Of a stretch of DNA of 64,000 nucleotides, positions 8,513-17,247 are shown piece after piece. Position numbers and translations under genes: made by a program. Within the stretch, counting starts at the first letter, position 1; every line of letters begins with the position of its first letter. Where the stretch lies: the NCBI RefSeq assembly GCF_026341275.1, contig NZ_JAIFZO010000002.1, forward strand, positions 7,656,118-7,720,117, in the 5' to 3' direction. The notes beneath the pieces were generated by a model. The model saw only the letters and a program-made list of their open reading frames with translations. It was not told the origin of the DNA and searched no databases. The stretch is from Streptomyces ortus (lineage in GTDB: Bacteria > Actinomycetota > Actinomycetes > Streptomycetales > Streptomycetaceae).

Positions 8513-9340
8513 ATGAACGCAAGCACGTTGACACGAGGCGGCCGGGCCGGGAAGCAGAAGGCGGCCCCGGCCATAGAGGGGGCGGCGCGGGCGGGTTTCA
8601 CCGCGCGCGGTGTCATCTACTTGTTGGTGGGCCTGCTGGCCCTGCAGATCGCCTTCGGCGACAGCGGGAAACAGGCGGACCAGGGAGGTGCGCTGGAGGA
8701 GGTCGCGAGCAAGCCCTTCGGGGAGGTCGTGCTCTGGGCGCTCGGCGTCGGAGTGGTCGGTATGGCGCTCTGGCGGCTGTCCGAAGCGATCTTCGGCGCG
8801 GCGGGCCCCGACGGGAACAAGCCGAAGAAGAGGCTGGCGTCGGCGGGACGGGCCGTCTTCTACGGCTTCGTCGCCTACTCCGTGATCTCCTTCGCCGCCG
8901 GCGCCGGAGGGAGCGGTTCGAGCGACGGCAAGTCACGGGACGCCACGGCCAAGGCCATGGACCTGCCCGCCGGGCGGTGGCTCGTGGGCATCGCCGGAGT
9001 GGTGATCCTGTGCGCGGGCCTCTGGATGGTCGTGCAGGCGGCGCGCCGGAAGTATCACAAGCACATGCGGCTCACCGACATGTCGCGCAAGGTCCGCCAG
9101 GGGGTCGACGTGACCGGTGTCGGCGGCGGTGTGGCCCGCGGTCTGGTGTTCGCCGTCGCCGGAGGCTTCGCGGTCCGCGCGGCCTGGGACTACGAGCCGG
9201 ACAAGGCCAAGGGCATGGACGACACCCTGCGCTCGTTCGCCGAGACCCCGGTGGGGCCCTGGCTGCTGGTGCTGATAGCCGTCGGCCTGATGCTCTTCGG
9301 CCTGTTCTCGTTCGCCATGGCGAGGTACCGCAAGGTCTGA
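8513..9340 (+). CDS. DUF1206 membrane protein
   Basis: A protein of about 275 aa with six predicted membrane helices in three pairs, each pair preceded by a GFxARGxIY-like motif (GFTARGVIYLLVG, GRAVFYGFVAYSV, GVARGLVFAVAGGF). This is the triplicated DUF1206 arrangement. Function is unknown. GGGAGG ends 5 bases before the second of two adjacent ATGs (8510 and 8513); I chose the latter. It is divergent from the redox operon, with a 178-base gap. A strong hairpin follows the stop. Confidence 0.93.
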   Translation: MNASTLTRGGRAGKQKAAPAIEGAARAGFTARGVIYLLVGLLALQIAFGDSGKQADQGGALEEVASKPFGEVVLWALGVGVVGMALWRLSEAIFGAAGPDGNKPKKRLASAGRAVFYGFVAYSVISFAAGAGGSGSSDGKSRDATAKAMDLPAGRWLVGIAGVVILCAGLWMVVQAARRKYHKHMRLTDMSRKVRQGVDVTGVGGGVARGLVFAVAGGFAVRAAWDYEPDKAKGMDDTLRSFAETPVGPWLLVLIAVGLMLFGLFSFAMARYRKV

Positions 9341-9349
9341 CGCACCACG

Positions 9350-9404
9350 GCACATGGGTGTGGCCCCGAATCCGTCGTCCGGATCCGGGGCCACACCCAT
9401 GTGC
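9350..9404. terminator. Long bidirectional terminator hairpin
   Basis: A perfect 19-bp inverted repeat (9350-9368 with 9386-9404, arms GCACATGGGTGTGGCCCCG and its complement) continues after one mismatch into a further 5-bp ATCCG/CGGAT stem. It sits between convergent DUF1206 and GH92 genes and would serve both. Confidence 0.85.
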
Positions 9405-9422
9405 GGTCGGTTCAGCGGCAGG

Positions 9423-11867
9423 TCAGCGGGGCAAGCCGGCGGGCGCGGTCGCCCACAGCTTGTCCGGCTCCGTCACCAGCGTGAACCTGAGCGTGCCACC
9501 GGTCCGCAGCAGGCTCCCGTCCGTCCAGGACCGGTCGTGGGTACGGCCGTTGAGCCGCACGCCGCCCACATACGCGTGTGTGGCGTCTGCCGCGGGCGCG
9601 TCGATGACGAGGTCGGTCCGCCCGGGCCGGTCGACCACGGCGTGCGGGAACAGGGGCGTGCTCAGCAGGAGGTCGGCGCTGCCCGGCGTCTGCGGATAGA
9701 TGCCGAGGGCCGAGAAGACGTACCAGGCGGACATGGTGCCGAGGTCGTCGTTGCCGGGCAGTCCCGTGGGCCCCGTGCCGTAGACGGTGTCGAGGATCTG
9801 CCGGACGGTCGCCTGGGTCTTCCACGGCCGGCCGAGCGCGTTGTAGAGCCAGGGGGCGTGGATGCCCGGCTCGTTGGTCGGGTCGTAGCGCAGCGCGTCG
9901 CCGCCCTGCACCGACCAGGACCCGTCGGCCTTGTGGAAGAAGGCGTCGAGCCGGTTCGCCGCGACCTCACGCCCGCCCATCGCCTCGGCGAGCCCCTGCA
10001 CGTCCTGCGGCACCATCCAGGTGTACGTGGCACTCGTGCCCTGGGCGAACCCGCGGTCGCTGCCGGGACTGAACGGCGTGACCCATGACCCGTCCAGGTT
10101 GCGCGCCTGGATGTAGCCGTCGGTGCCCGCCCCGTCCGTCGCCGCGGGGTTGTAGACGTTGCGCCACCAGCCGCCCCGCTCGGTGAAGTAGGCCGCCTGC
10201 TCGTCACGGCCCAGCAGCTTCGCCCAGCGGCCGAGCGCGTCGTCGGCGACCGAGTCCTCCAGGGTCTCGGCGGCGCCGCCCCAGCAGTGGCAGACGTCCT
10301 GCGCCGCGTACCCGGAGGTCATGTACTGCGCCAGATTGGGCCGTTGGCCGGTGCACTGGCCGGGGCAGCCCGCGTCGGAGAGCCCGTCCGGGTGCGGCAC
10401 GGTGGCCTGCTTCGCCAGCGAGTCGAAGGCGCCGCGGTAGTCGAAGTCGCGTACACCCATGGCGTAGAAGGTGGCGAGCGTGGCCGCCGTCGGGTCACCG
10501 GTCATGACATGGGTCGGACCGTTGATGTGCACCCAGCGGTCCCAGACCCCGCCGTTCTGCTCGGCGAAGTTGTACAGCGACTGGGCGAAGTCCCCGGCGA
10601 TACGCGGCTTGAGCAGCGCGAGCAACTGGATCTGCGCCCGGTACTGGTCCCAGCCCGAGAAGTTGCTGTACTGCGCTCCCTGGCCGCGCTTGATCCGATG
10701 AGCCTTCCCGTCCATGCCGGGGTAGCGGCCGTCGGTGTCGCTGACCAGGTTGGGCTGCTGGAGGGAGTGGTAGAGCGCGGTGTAGAAGGCGGTGAGCCGG
10801 GCTTCACCGCCTCCCCCGACCCGTACGGAACGCAGCTCACGGTCCCAGGCCCGACTCCCGGCCGCCGCCACGTTCTCCACGCTCGCCCGCGGCGCTATCT
10901 CCTCACGAAGGTTGGCCTCGGCCCCCGCGAGACTCACGTACGAGATACCGAGCCGCATCTGGACATCGTTGTCGGCCCGGGTGTCGAAGCCGACATAACC
11001 GCCGGACCCGCGCCCCGCGCGGTCGGCGCCCGTGGCGTACCCCTCACCGCCACCGCCGGTGGTGGAACCGGGGGAGAGGGTGCCGTCCTTCCATGTACCC
11101 GTGCCGGCGAAGGCGCGGTCGAAGGAGGCGGTGAAGTAGAGCCGGTAGTAACTCTTGCGGTTGTTGACACCGCCGTTGGCACGACGGCCGCAGAACGCGC
11201 CTGTCAGCACCGACCCGGTCACCTTGCGGTTGGCCCGGTCGATCCGCACCTGCGCGTCCTCGCTCCCGTTGAGCGAGTTGGAGACCCGGAAGAGCAGGTT
11301 GGCGGGCTTGTCGGCGGGGAACGTGAAGTCGGCGACGCCGGCCCGCTGCGACACCGCGAGGTCGGCGCGGGCGCCGGAGTCGAGGCCGACGGAGTAGCGG
11401 CCGGGCACGGCCCGCTCGTCGGCGTGCGAGAAGTTCGCCGCGTAGACGGCGTCCTTGGTGTCCGCCGAGGGAGAGGAGGTGACGTCCCCGACGAACGGCA
11501 TGATCGGTACGTCGCCCGCGGCGCCCGGGTTGCAGCCCGCGCCGTTCACATGCGTGAGGCTCAGCCCGCGCAGCCGGGTCGCCCCGTACTCGTAGCCGTT
11601 GGCCGCGCCCGTACTGGTCTGGTCGCCTCGGGTACTGGTCGGCGACCAACCGATCATGCCGTACGGGAGGTTGGCGCCCGGGTAGGTGTTGCCGCCGTTC
11701 GCCGTACCGATGAGCGGATCGACGTACGCGGTGGGACGGGCGGGCGCGGCGGCGTCGGCCGCCGCGGACACCGGCCCGGGCAGTGCGGCGGCGAGCGCGG
11801 TGGTCAGCGCGAGAGCGGCGGCTCTCCTGCCGAACCTCCGCGACACGGCGGTGGATCTGAGGACCAT
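9423..11867 (-). CDS. Secreted GH92 alpha-mannosidase
   Basis: An 814-aa exported enzyme with a twin-arginine-rich signal peptide (RRFGRRAAALALTTALAAAL, cleavage near residue 35). The mature N-terminus YVDPLIGTANGGNTYPGANLPYG is the GH92 beta-sandwich start. The catalytic (alpha/alpha)6 half has GPTHVMTGDPTAA, NEPGIHAPWLYN (general acid Glu, about residue 665) and GNDDLGTMSAWY (general base Asp pair, about 707). GH92 enzymes are Ca-dependent inverting exo-alpha-mannosidases, mostly acting on N-glycan or yeast-mannan alpha-1,2, 1,3 or 1,6 links. The start is the ATG just before the signal; the upstream frame to 11981 is unsupported. No transporter adjoins it. Confidence 0.93.
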   Translation of the reverse strand: MVLRSTAVSRRFGRRAAALALTTALAAALPGPVSAAADAAAPARPTAYVDPLIGTANGGNTYPGANLPYGMIGWSPTSTRGDQTSTGAANGYEYGATRLRGLSLTHVNGAGCNPGAAGDVPIMPFVGDVTSSPSADTKDAVYAANFSHADERAVPGRYSVGLDSGARADLAVSQRAGVADFTFPADKPANLLFRVSNSLNGSEDAQVRIDRANRKVTGSVLTGAFCGRRANGGVNNRKSYYRLYFTASFDRAFAGTGTWKDGTLSPGSTTGGGGEGYATGADRAGRGSGGYVGFDTRADNDVQMRLGISYVSLAGAEANLREEIAPRASVENVAAAGSRAWDRELRSVRVGGGGEARLTAFYTALYHSLQQPNLVSDTDGRYPGMDGKAHRIKRGQGAQYSNFSGWDQYRAQIQLLALLKPRIAGDFAQSLYNFAEQNGGVWDRWVHINGPTHVMTGDPTAATLATFYAMGVRDFDYRGAFDSLAKQATVPHPDGLSDAGCPGQCTGQRPNLAQYMTSGYAAQDVCHCWGGAAETLEDSVADDALGRWAKLLGRDEQAAYFTERGGWWRNVYNPAATDGAGTDGYIQARNLDGSWVTPFSPGSDRGFAQGTSATYTWMVPQDVQGLAEAMGGREVAANRLDAFFHKADGSWSVQGGDALRYDPTNEPGIHAPWLYNALGRPWKTQATVRQILDTVYGTGPTGLPGNDDLGTMSAWYVFSALGIYPQTPGSADLLLSTPLFPHAVVDRPGRTDLVIDAPAADATHAYVGGVRLNGRTHDRSWTDGSLLRTGGTLRFTLVTEPDKLWATAPAGLPR

Positions 11868-11991
11868 GTGCGAGGAACCCTTCCGTGACGGACGAGCAAC
11901 GGACCGACAGCGCCCGAGCGTAGGCCCCCACCCCGAACGACCCCCCGCCCCCCCCACAATGAACACCCGATGAACCCACAACCAGCGTCAC

Positions 11992-12240
11992 GGGGAACGG
12001 CGCCGCGACGCCCATCGCCGACCGCCGTTCCCCGCCCCCTCAGGGGCGCGGGGAACGGCGCACTCCCACCCCAGGCGCCGGCCACGCGACATCCAACGCC
12101 CACTCAGGCCCCGCCCCTTCAGGGGCGCGGGGAACGGCGCACGCCAGCCCCGGGCGAGGGCCACGCGACGACCAACGCCCACCCAGGCCCCGCCCCCTCA
12201 GGGGCGCGGGGAACCGCGCACGCCAGCCCCAGGCGCCCCG
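11992..12240. repeat. 79-bp tandem repeats in the GH92-protease interval
   Basis: The 495-base stretch 11868-12362 has no supported gene. It holds three copies of AGGGGCGCGGGGAAC starting at 12042, 12121 and 12200, exactly 79 bases apart, with most of each unit conserved. A shorter, diverged copy lies near 11992. Each core sits in a CCCCGCCCC(C/T)T-CAGGGGCGCGGGG hairpin. The core resembles a REP-like intergenic element common in Streptomyces; here it has become tandem. It lies upstream of the GH92 gene and downstream of the protease. Confidence 0.85.
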
Positions 12241-12362
12241 CACCGCGCGAAGCGCAGACCGACACAAACCCACGGCGCAAGCCGAAAGGCCCGCGCTCCG
12301 CCGCCACCCAACGGCAACGGAGCCCGGCCCACCCCAGCCCGTCCATCAGGCTCACCCGCACA

Positions 12363-13547
12363 TCACGCCGTGTGCAACGTCAACCCATACCGGTTCAGAA
12401 TCTCGTTGATCGGCTGGAACCAGGTCTCCCCACCGGTGGAGCAGTTCCCCCACCCACCGGAAGTGACACCCTGCGCCTGGTCACCGCTGATGAACGACCC
12501 ACCCGAGTCACCGGGCTCCGCGCACACACTCGTCTTGGTCATCTGATGCACAGCGCCCTGGCTGTAGTTGACGGTCTCGTTCTTCGCCAGCACGTTCCCG
12601 CAGTGCCAGTGCGTGGTCGACCCCGACCGGCAGATGGACGCACCGACCGGCGACGCGTTGGACCCGCGCACGAGCTGGTCGGAGACAGTGCCCCAGCCCA
12701 GCACGACGGGCACGGTCCACCACCCGCTGCCGACGTTCACCCACGCGTAGTCGTTGTCGGGGAACGACGACCCCTGGATGTTGCCTATGTACGACCGGTC
12801 CCAGCCACTGACACCCTGCCCCGCCCCACCGCAGTGCCCGGCGGTGACGAACCCGCCGTGCACCGAGAAGCCGATGGAACAGCGGACGTTGCCGGTGTAG
12901 AAGGGGTCGCCGCCGACGGTCCCGGCCGCGAACGTCTCGGGCGCCGACGCGGTCTCCTCGACGGTGACGGCGGCCGAACCACCGGCCCGCGCCTTCGCCT
13001 TCGCGAGGAACGACCGGACATCGTTGTCAGCCCGTTGAGAGGCGACCACGCCCACGACGACCGAGCTCGACTCGGCGTCGACGTACCAGTTGCTGACCCC
13101 GTCGGGCGCGGCCAGCTCGTCGATGCGTGCCTTGGCCGCGTCGAGCTGCCGCGCGCTGTACTTGACGGTCCGGACGCTCGCGCCGGTGTCCCGCACGGAG
13201 GCGAGCGTGGCGGCGGACGCGCCGGTCCTGACGGCGACGGTCAGCTTCCCGCTGTCGGCGTCGAACCAGGACCCGCCGTACGCGGCGCCCGCCGCGCGCT
13301 TGGCCTTCGGTTCGGCGGCGGTCGCCTTCTCCTCGGCGGCCAGACGTGCCTCGGCGCCGGCCCGCGACAGGCCGAAGTCCCGTCGCATGGCGTCGATGAG
13401 GGCGTCGGAGGCGGGAGCCTTGGAGTGTGAGGTGGAGGTGGCTTCGGGTGCGGGGGCGGCCGAGGCGGGTCCGGCGGCGACGGTCGCCCATGCGCCGACG
13501 AGGAGGAGGGAGGCCAGGCCGGTGCTCAGGGTCGTGGTGCGTCTCAA
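12363..13547 (-). CDS. Secreted S1-family serine protease (streptogrisin-like)
   Basis: About 394 aa: signal peptide ending near GPASAAPAP, an alpha-lytic-protease-type pro-domain (about residues 50-190), then a chymotrypsin-fold mature domain. The triad is visible as VTAGHC (His about 235), DNDYAW (Asp about 265) and GDSGGS (Ser about 346). Disulphide-forming Cys pairs flank the His and Ser. Such proteases self-process after export. I placed the start at TTG 13547 because AAGGG lies 8 bases upstream; a TTG nine codons further upstream is the alternative. A 16-bp palindrome lies about 50 bases upstream. A 120-base tail downstream leads into the 79-bp repeats. Confidence 0.92.
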   Translation of the reverse strand: MRRTTTLSTGLASLLLVGAWATVAAGPASAAPAPEATSTSHSKAPASDALIDAMRRDFGLSRAGAEARLAAEEKATAAEPKAKRAAGAAYGGSWFDADSGKLTVAVRTGASAATLASVRDTGASVRTVKYSARQLDAAKARIDELAAPDGVSNWYVDAESSSVVVGVVASQRADNDVRSFLAKAKARAGGSAAVTVEETASAPETFAAGTVGGDPFYTGNVRCSIGFSVHGGFVTAGHCGGAGQGVSGWDRSYIGNIQGSSFPDNDYAWVNVGSGWWTVPVVLGWGTVSDQLVRGSNASPVGASICRSGSTTHWHCGNVLAKNETVNYSQGAVHQMTKTSVCAEPGDSGGSFISGDQAQGVTSGGWGNCSTGGETWFQPINEILNRYGLTLHTA

Positions 13548-13597
13548 GGCGGTAGCCCTTCGTTGTTCCAGCAAGGTGGGGGAGGAACAGCTGAACT

Positions 13598-13613
13598 ATG
13601 AGAGCGCTCTCAT
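13598..13613. promoter_or_regulatory. Palindromic operator upstream of the S1 protease
   Basis: ATGAGAGCGCTCTCAT is a perfect 16-bp palindrome with the central GAGCGCTC found in LacI-family sites of Streptomyces such as CebR boxes. It lies about 50 bases upstream of the protease start. The outer bases differ from the CebR box seen at 58525, so a related but different LacI-family repressor may bind. Confidence 0.6.
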
Positions 13614-13694
13614 CTCCGTGCGGGGCAGAGCCTAGCGGCAGGCCTTCGTCAGGTACAGACCAAAAACAGGAGTTGTCGGTGGGCGGGACGGCTG

Positions 13695-14141
13695 TCAGCG
13701 CGCGAGCGGAATGCCGTACGCCCGCTCCACGCGCAGCCTCAGCACCAGCCGGCCGTCGCGGACCATGGCGGCCCGGTAGTCGTCCCAGTCGGGATGTTCG
13801 CCCTGTACGTCCCGGTAGAGCCGGATCAGCTCCTCGACGGTCTCGTCGCCGGGCTCACGCGCCACGGGCGAGAGATCGGCGGTGCCCTCCGCGACGGTGT
13901 AGGCCCAACGGTCCGCGCTGGTCACGTGGTACGAGACCCGAGGATCGCGGCGCAGATTGCGTGTCTTGGCGCGGCCGTCGGTGAGCGACACGCGCACGAT
14001 CCGCTCGTCGGGGTAGTACGCGTGGTTGACGTTCGACAGCTGGGGGCGTCCGTCGCGCTTGAGCGTCGTCAGCACCCCGCCGTCGTACTCGGAGAGAAGT
14101 CGGAGCAGGGCGTCCTGGCCGGAACCGGCGTCATCAGTCAT
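13695..14141 (-). CDS. PPOX-class F420-dependent oxidoreductase
   Basis: A 148-aa split-barrel flavin/deazaflavin protein. GGVLTTLKRDGRPQLSNVNHAYY is the typical first strand pair, followed by KTRNLRRDPRVSYHV and WAYTVAEGTADLS. The C-terminal LRLRVERAYGIPLA is as in F420-dependent PPOX proteins (TIGR03618-like). It binds F420 (or FMN) and reduces small substrates in the cytosol. The start is ATG 14141; an extension to 14252 has no ribosome site. The gene is flanked by the protease and by a decayed regulator. Confidence 0.88.
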   Translation of the reverse strand: MTDDAGSGQDALLRLLSEYDGGVLTTLKRDGRPQLSNVNHAYYPDERIVRVSLTDGRAKTRNLRRDPRVSYHVTSADRWAYTVAEGTADLSPVAREPGDETVEELIRLYRDVQGEHPDWDDYRAAMVRDGRLVLRLRVERAYGIPLAR

Positions 14142-14274
14142 GCGCAGACCAACGCCCGAGCCCCCGCCGAAGGTTCCGGCAGCAGGCGCTGCCCGGTGGG
14201 GAGATGCGAGCGTGACGGGTGAGTGATCCCGCGCGCCTGACAGGTTCCTCATATGTGTCGGTCAGGGTCGACGC

Positions 14275-14869
14275 ATGATCACGCGCACCCGCGGCGCCGG
14301 ACGGCGTTCCGCCGTCGTCCTGGCGGCCACCCTCCTGACCGCCCGTCTCGTCGGTCTCGCCTGTCTTGTCGGCTGCGGCGCCGGACAGGCGAGGACGACG
14401 GAGCGCGCGCCGGGCGCGCAGCCGACCCTGCCCCCGCACCCCGGATCTCCCTGGACGTGGCCTCACCGCCCGCTCCGCCGAGGAGGACGTCCTGCTCGGC
14501 CTCGAACTCGGCGCCGACGACTACATGACCAAGCCGTACAGCCCGCGCGAGCTGATGGCCCGCACCCGGACCTTCCTGCGCCGCAGCGGACGGCAGGGCG
14601 CCGGGCACCGCGAGGACCCGGTCGTACGGGCGGCGGGGATCACCGTGGACCCCGTACGGCACGAAGTGGTGTGCGACGGATCGCCGGTGGAGTGCACACC
14701 CGACGAGTACGAGATTCTGCTCGCCCTGGTCACCGAGCCGGACCGGGCCTTCTCCCGCCGGCAACTCCCGCGCCGCACCCGGGGCGTCGACCGGGCCTCG
14801 ACCGAACGGGCGCCGGCTGAGCGGCTACGCGGCCACCCACCGCGACGTGACGGGTCCGCGGAGGCGTGA
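14275..14869 (+). pseudogene. Decayed OmpR-type response regulator
   Basis: One frame (14366 to 14869) encodes the end of a receiver domain (LTARSAEEDVLLGLELGADDYMTKPYSPRELMARTRTFLRR). A winged-helix start follows (TPDEYEILLALVTEPDRAFSRRQL) and then degenerates into Arg-rich nonsense. The receiver N-terminus with the phospho-acceptor Asp is absent. A short signal-peptide-like ORF from 14275, with AVVLAATLLTARLVGLACLVGC, runs in another frame just before. This looks like a fused and truncated relic of a two-component locus. Its 3' end overlaps the 526-aa gene on the other strand. Confidence 0.75.
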
Positions 14870-16405
14870 GGGGACGACGAACGGCGGCGCGAGCGTCAGA
14901 TCCAGGGCCCGGGACAGGCCGGCCGACCGGACACGGCCCTCCAGGAGCTGGGCGACGGCGAGCGTCGCGGGAACGACGATCCCCAGGGCGAGCACCGGCA
15001 CCACGCTCCGGCGGAGCAGTGCCAGACCCAGCAGGACGCACAGACCGCAGGCGCCGATGACGAACCCGTAGGCGCTGAGGGACGCGCCGTCGCGGTGCGG
15101 CGGGAAGTGCGCCAGCCCGCACACCACGAGCAGCAGGGCCGCGGCCAGGCGCGGCCAGGCGGGGGAGTCGACGGTCCTCGCGGGCCGGTTCCGGCGTGCC
15201 CGGGCCGTACGGCCGATGGCGACCGTGCCGCCCTCGGCGAGCAGCCGGTCCCCGGAGGGGGGCCCTTCCTTGGCCGTGGCGCGCGCGGCTTCCGCCGCCT
15301 TCTTCTCCTCGCGCGTCGCCGGCATCGTCCGCTGGCGGCCTTCGCGCACGCCCTGCTCGTGGGCCATGCGGCCGATCAGCTCCACGAGCTCGTCGACCGG
15401 CCGGCTGGTGGCGGCGGCCCGCACCGCGGCCTCGCCGCAGTGGGGTTCCAGCGGGGGCCGGTGCAGCAGCGCCATCAGCCTGGTGACGTCCTCCACGGGC
15501 CGGCCCTCGGCCGCCGCGCGGATCGCCTCGTCGGCGCTGTCGGCGTTCCTCGGCGGCCGGGTCAGCAGGGCCACCAGCCGGCTCACGTCCTCCACGGACC
15601 GGTCCGTACCGACCGCACGCAGCGCGTCGACCGTGGCCCGCGCGTACTCCGGTGACTGCTCCAGCAGCTCGATGAGCTCGATCACCTCTTCCAGCGGCCG
15701 GTCGGCCACCGCGGCGTGCACCAGTCCGTCGACCGGGTTGATGTACGCGGGATCGGCCTCGATCTCGGCCTGGTCGGGGTACTTCCTGTCGAACTCGGCG
15801 GCCGAGTCGGCGGCCCGCGGTTCACCCCGGTTCACCGGCGCCTCAGGGGCGGGGGCGGGGGTGGAGGCAGGGGCGGGAGCGGAGGTCGCCCGGCGGGTCT
15901 CGCCGACCGGTTCGGCCGGCTCCGCGTAGCGGCGGGGCGCCCTGTCGGCCGTGTCCGGATACCGGCGGGCGACCTCGTCGACCGGCTCGGGGTACCGGCG
16001 GTCCATCCCGTCGTCGGCGGGGTCGGGGTACCGGTGCTCGACGTCGTCCACCGGCTCCGCGTACCGGTGCTCGACGTCGTCGGCCGGCTCCGCGTACCGC
16101 TGCTCGATCTCGTCGGCCGGGTCGGGGTACCGGCGGTCGATCTCCTCGGCGGGGTCGGCGTACCGGTGCTCGTCGGCATCGGCAGGATCCGCGTACCGCT
16201 GCTCCACGGCGTCGGCCGGTCCGGCGTACCGGGGTCCGGCCGCGTCGCCGTACCGGCGCTCGGCCCCGCGCGTCGGCCTGTCCGGCGGCTCGTCCGGCAC
16301 GGCGTGCCAGGGGGCGGAGGCGGGTAGCGGCGGGATGGTGGCGTCGACCATGCTCTCGGGAGATATGCCAGGTCGATCGGCGTCGAAAGGCGAACGGGTT
16401 GTCAT
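14825..16405 (-). CDS. Repeat-rich membrane protein, unknown function
   Basis: 526 aa in three parts. Residues about 50-165 are ten or so 11-residue repeats of the form RY(A/P)(D/E)PADE(I/V)E(H/Q), very acidic with an Arg-Tyr at each start. Residues about 215-370 are four 38-40-residue helical repeats (AAAEGRPVEDVTRLMALLHRPP type). Residues about 420-500 hold three to four membrane helices. The N-terminus has no signal peptide, so the repeats are cytosolic. I do not recognise a family. The last 45 bases overlap the decayed regulator. Confidence 0.8.
   Translation of the reverse strand: MTTRSPFDADRPGISPESMVDATIPPLPASAPWHAVPDEPPDRPTRGAERRYGDAAGPRYAGPADAVEQRYADPADADEHRYADPAEEIDRRYPDPADEIEQRYAEPADDVEHRYAEPVDDVEHRYPDPADDGMDRRYPEPVDEVARRYPDTADRAPRRYAEPAEPVGETRRATSAPAPASTPAPAPEAPVNRGEPRAADSAAEFDRKYPDQAEIEADPAYINPVDGLVHAAVADRPLEEVIELIELLEQSPEYARATVDALRAVGTDRSVEDVSRLVALLTRPPRNADSADEAIRAAAEGRPVEDVTRLMALLHRPPLEPHCGEAAVRAAATSRPVDELVELIGRMAHEQGVREGRQRTMPATREEKKAAEAARATAKEGPPSGDRLLAEGGTVAIGRTARARRNRPARTVDSPAWPRLAAALLLVVCGLAHFPPHRDGASLSAYGFVIGACGLCVLLGLALLRRSVVPVLALGIVVPATLAVAQLLEGRVRSAGLSRALDLTLAPPFVVPSRLRGPVTSRWVAA
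15910..16255 (-). repeat. 33-bp minisatellite in the 526-aa membrane protein
   Basis: About ten imperfect 33-bp units encode RY-x-(D/E)-PADE-x-E-x. The DNA copies are similar enough (GGGTACCGGCGGTCGAT and GCGTACCGGTGCTCGAC types alternate) to suggest recent unequal expansion. Confidence 0.85.
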
Positions 16406-16594
16406 ACTCGGCTCCCTACGAAGGGTGCAGTTGCTGTCGTGGCCCGGATGCGCGGCCCGAGAGTTGCTGTCCGACCTTTCTAAGCGCCCCCGCCAAACGC
16501 CGCCAACGGGATGAGGCGTACGTGTGACGGGGCCGGAACCGAACCCCGGAAACGGACCTCGGAAACGGGCGCCGGAACCGGACCTGTCACGGGG

Positions 16595-17161
16595 TCAGCG
16601 GTCGGGCGTGCCGTACAGCCACAGCCGCAGCAGCCGGCTGAGCCCCGGCATGACCAGATAGGTGAGCACCGGCAGCAGCACGAGGGGGAAGACGGCGGCG
16701 CGCAGCGGCAGGGGCCACGCGGCCGTAGCCGGTGCCACCAGCCACTGGATGAGGAACGTCATCGGATAGGCGCCGAGGAACGTCGTCAGGACCATCTTCC
16801 AGCGCGGCGGAGCCTTCACACTGGTGCCGGGCAGCCGGAACCAGCTCTCCATCCCGGTGGTCGACTGGCGCTCCTCCCGCACCTCGGTGGCGATGCCCTC
16901 GATCCGCGCGTGCCACTCCGCGCGCTCGGGCGAGCTCAGCCAGTCGGTGAGCCGCTGCGGGTCGGCGAAGCGCAGCACCGCGTGGAACCGGTGTCCCGGC
17001 TCCGGGCGCAGCCAGGACACCCCCTGGCTGCCGGGGAACCGTGAGACGCAGTCGGTGACGCCCCGGGTCCACTCCTCGAACTCGGCTTCACGGCCGGGAC
17101 GTACCTGCCAGGTGAGGACCGTGGTGACGGGCTCGGCGCATGGGACCTGCGGGGTGCTCAT
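16595..17161 (-). CDS. Antibiotic-biosynthesis-monooxygenase-domain membrane protein
   Basis: 188 aa. Residues about 10-105 form an ABM (ferredoxin-like, heme/quinone monooxygenase type) domain: VLTWQVRPGREAEFEEWTRG, then FHAVLRFADPQRLTDWLSS. After it come two hydrophobic helices (FLGAYPMTFLIQWLVAP, AAVFPLVLLPVLTYLVMPG) and a short tail. This ABM plus two-helix design is a known actinobacterial architecture; no substrate is known. The start at 17161 has GAGGTGG just upstream and is preferred over the ATG at 17179. A 190-base gap to the upstream-lying 526-aa gene shows nothing clear. Confidence 0.88.
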   Translation of the reverse strand: MSTPQVPCAEPVTTVLTWQVRPGREAEFEEWTRGVTDCVSRFPGSQGVSWLRPEPGHRFHAVLRFADPQRLTDWLSSPERAEWHARIEGIATEVREERQSTTGMESWFRLPGTSVKAPPRWKMVLTTFLGAYPMTFLIQWLVAPATAAWPLPLRAAVFPLVLLPVLTYLVMPGLSRLLRLWLYGTPDR

Positions 17162-17247
17162 GACCACCTCGGGTTCCATGGGGCGGGCGGGTCATGCGCG
17201 GACCGGTGAAACGAACCGGTGAACGAACCGGTGACGAGGCCCGGGGT

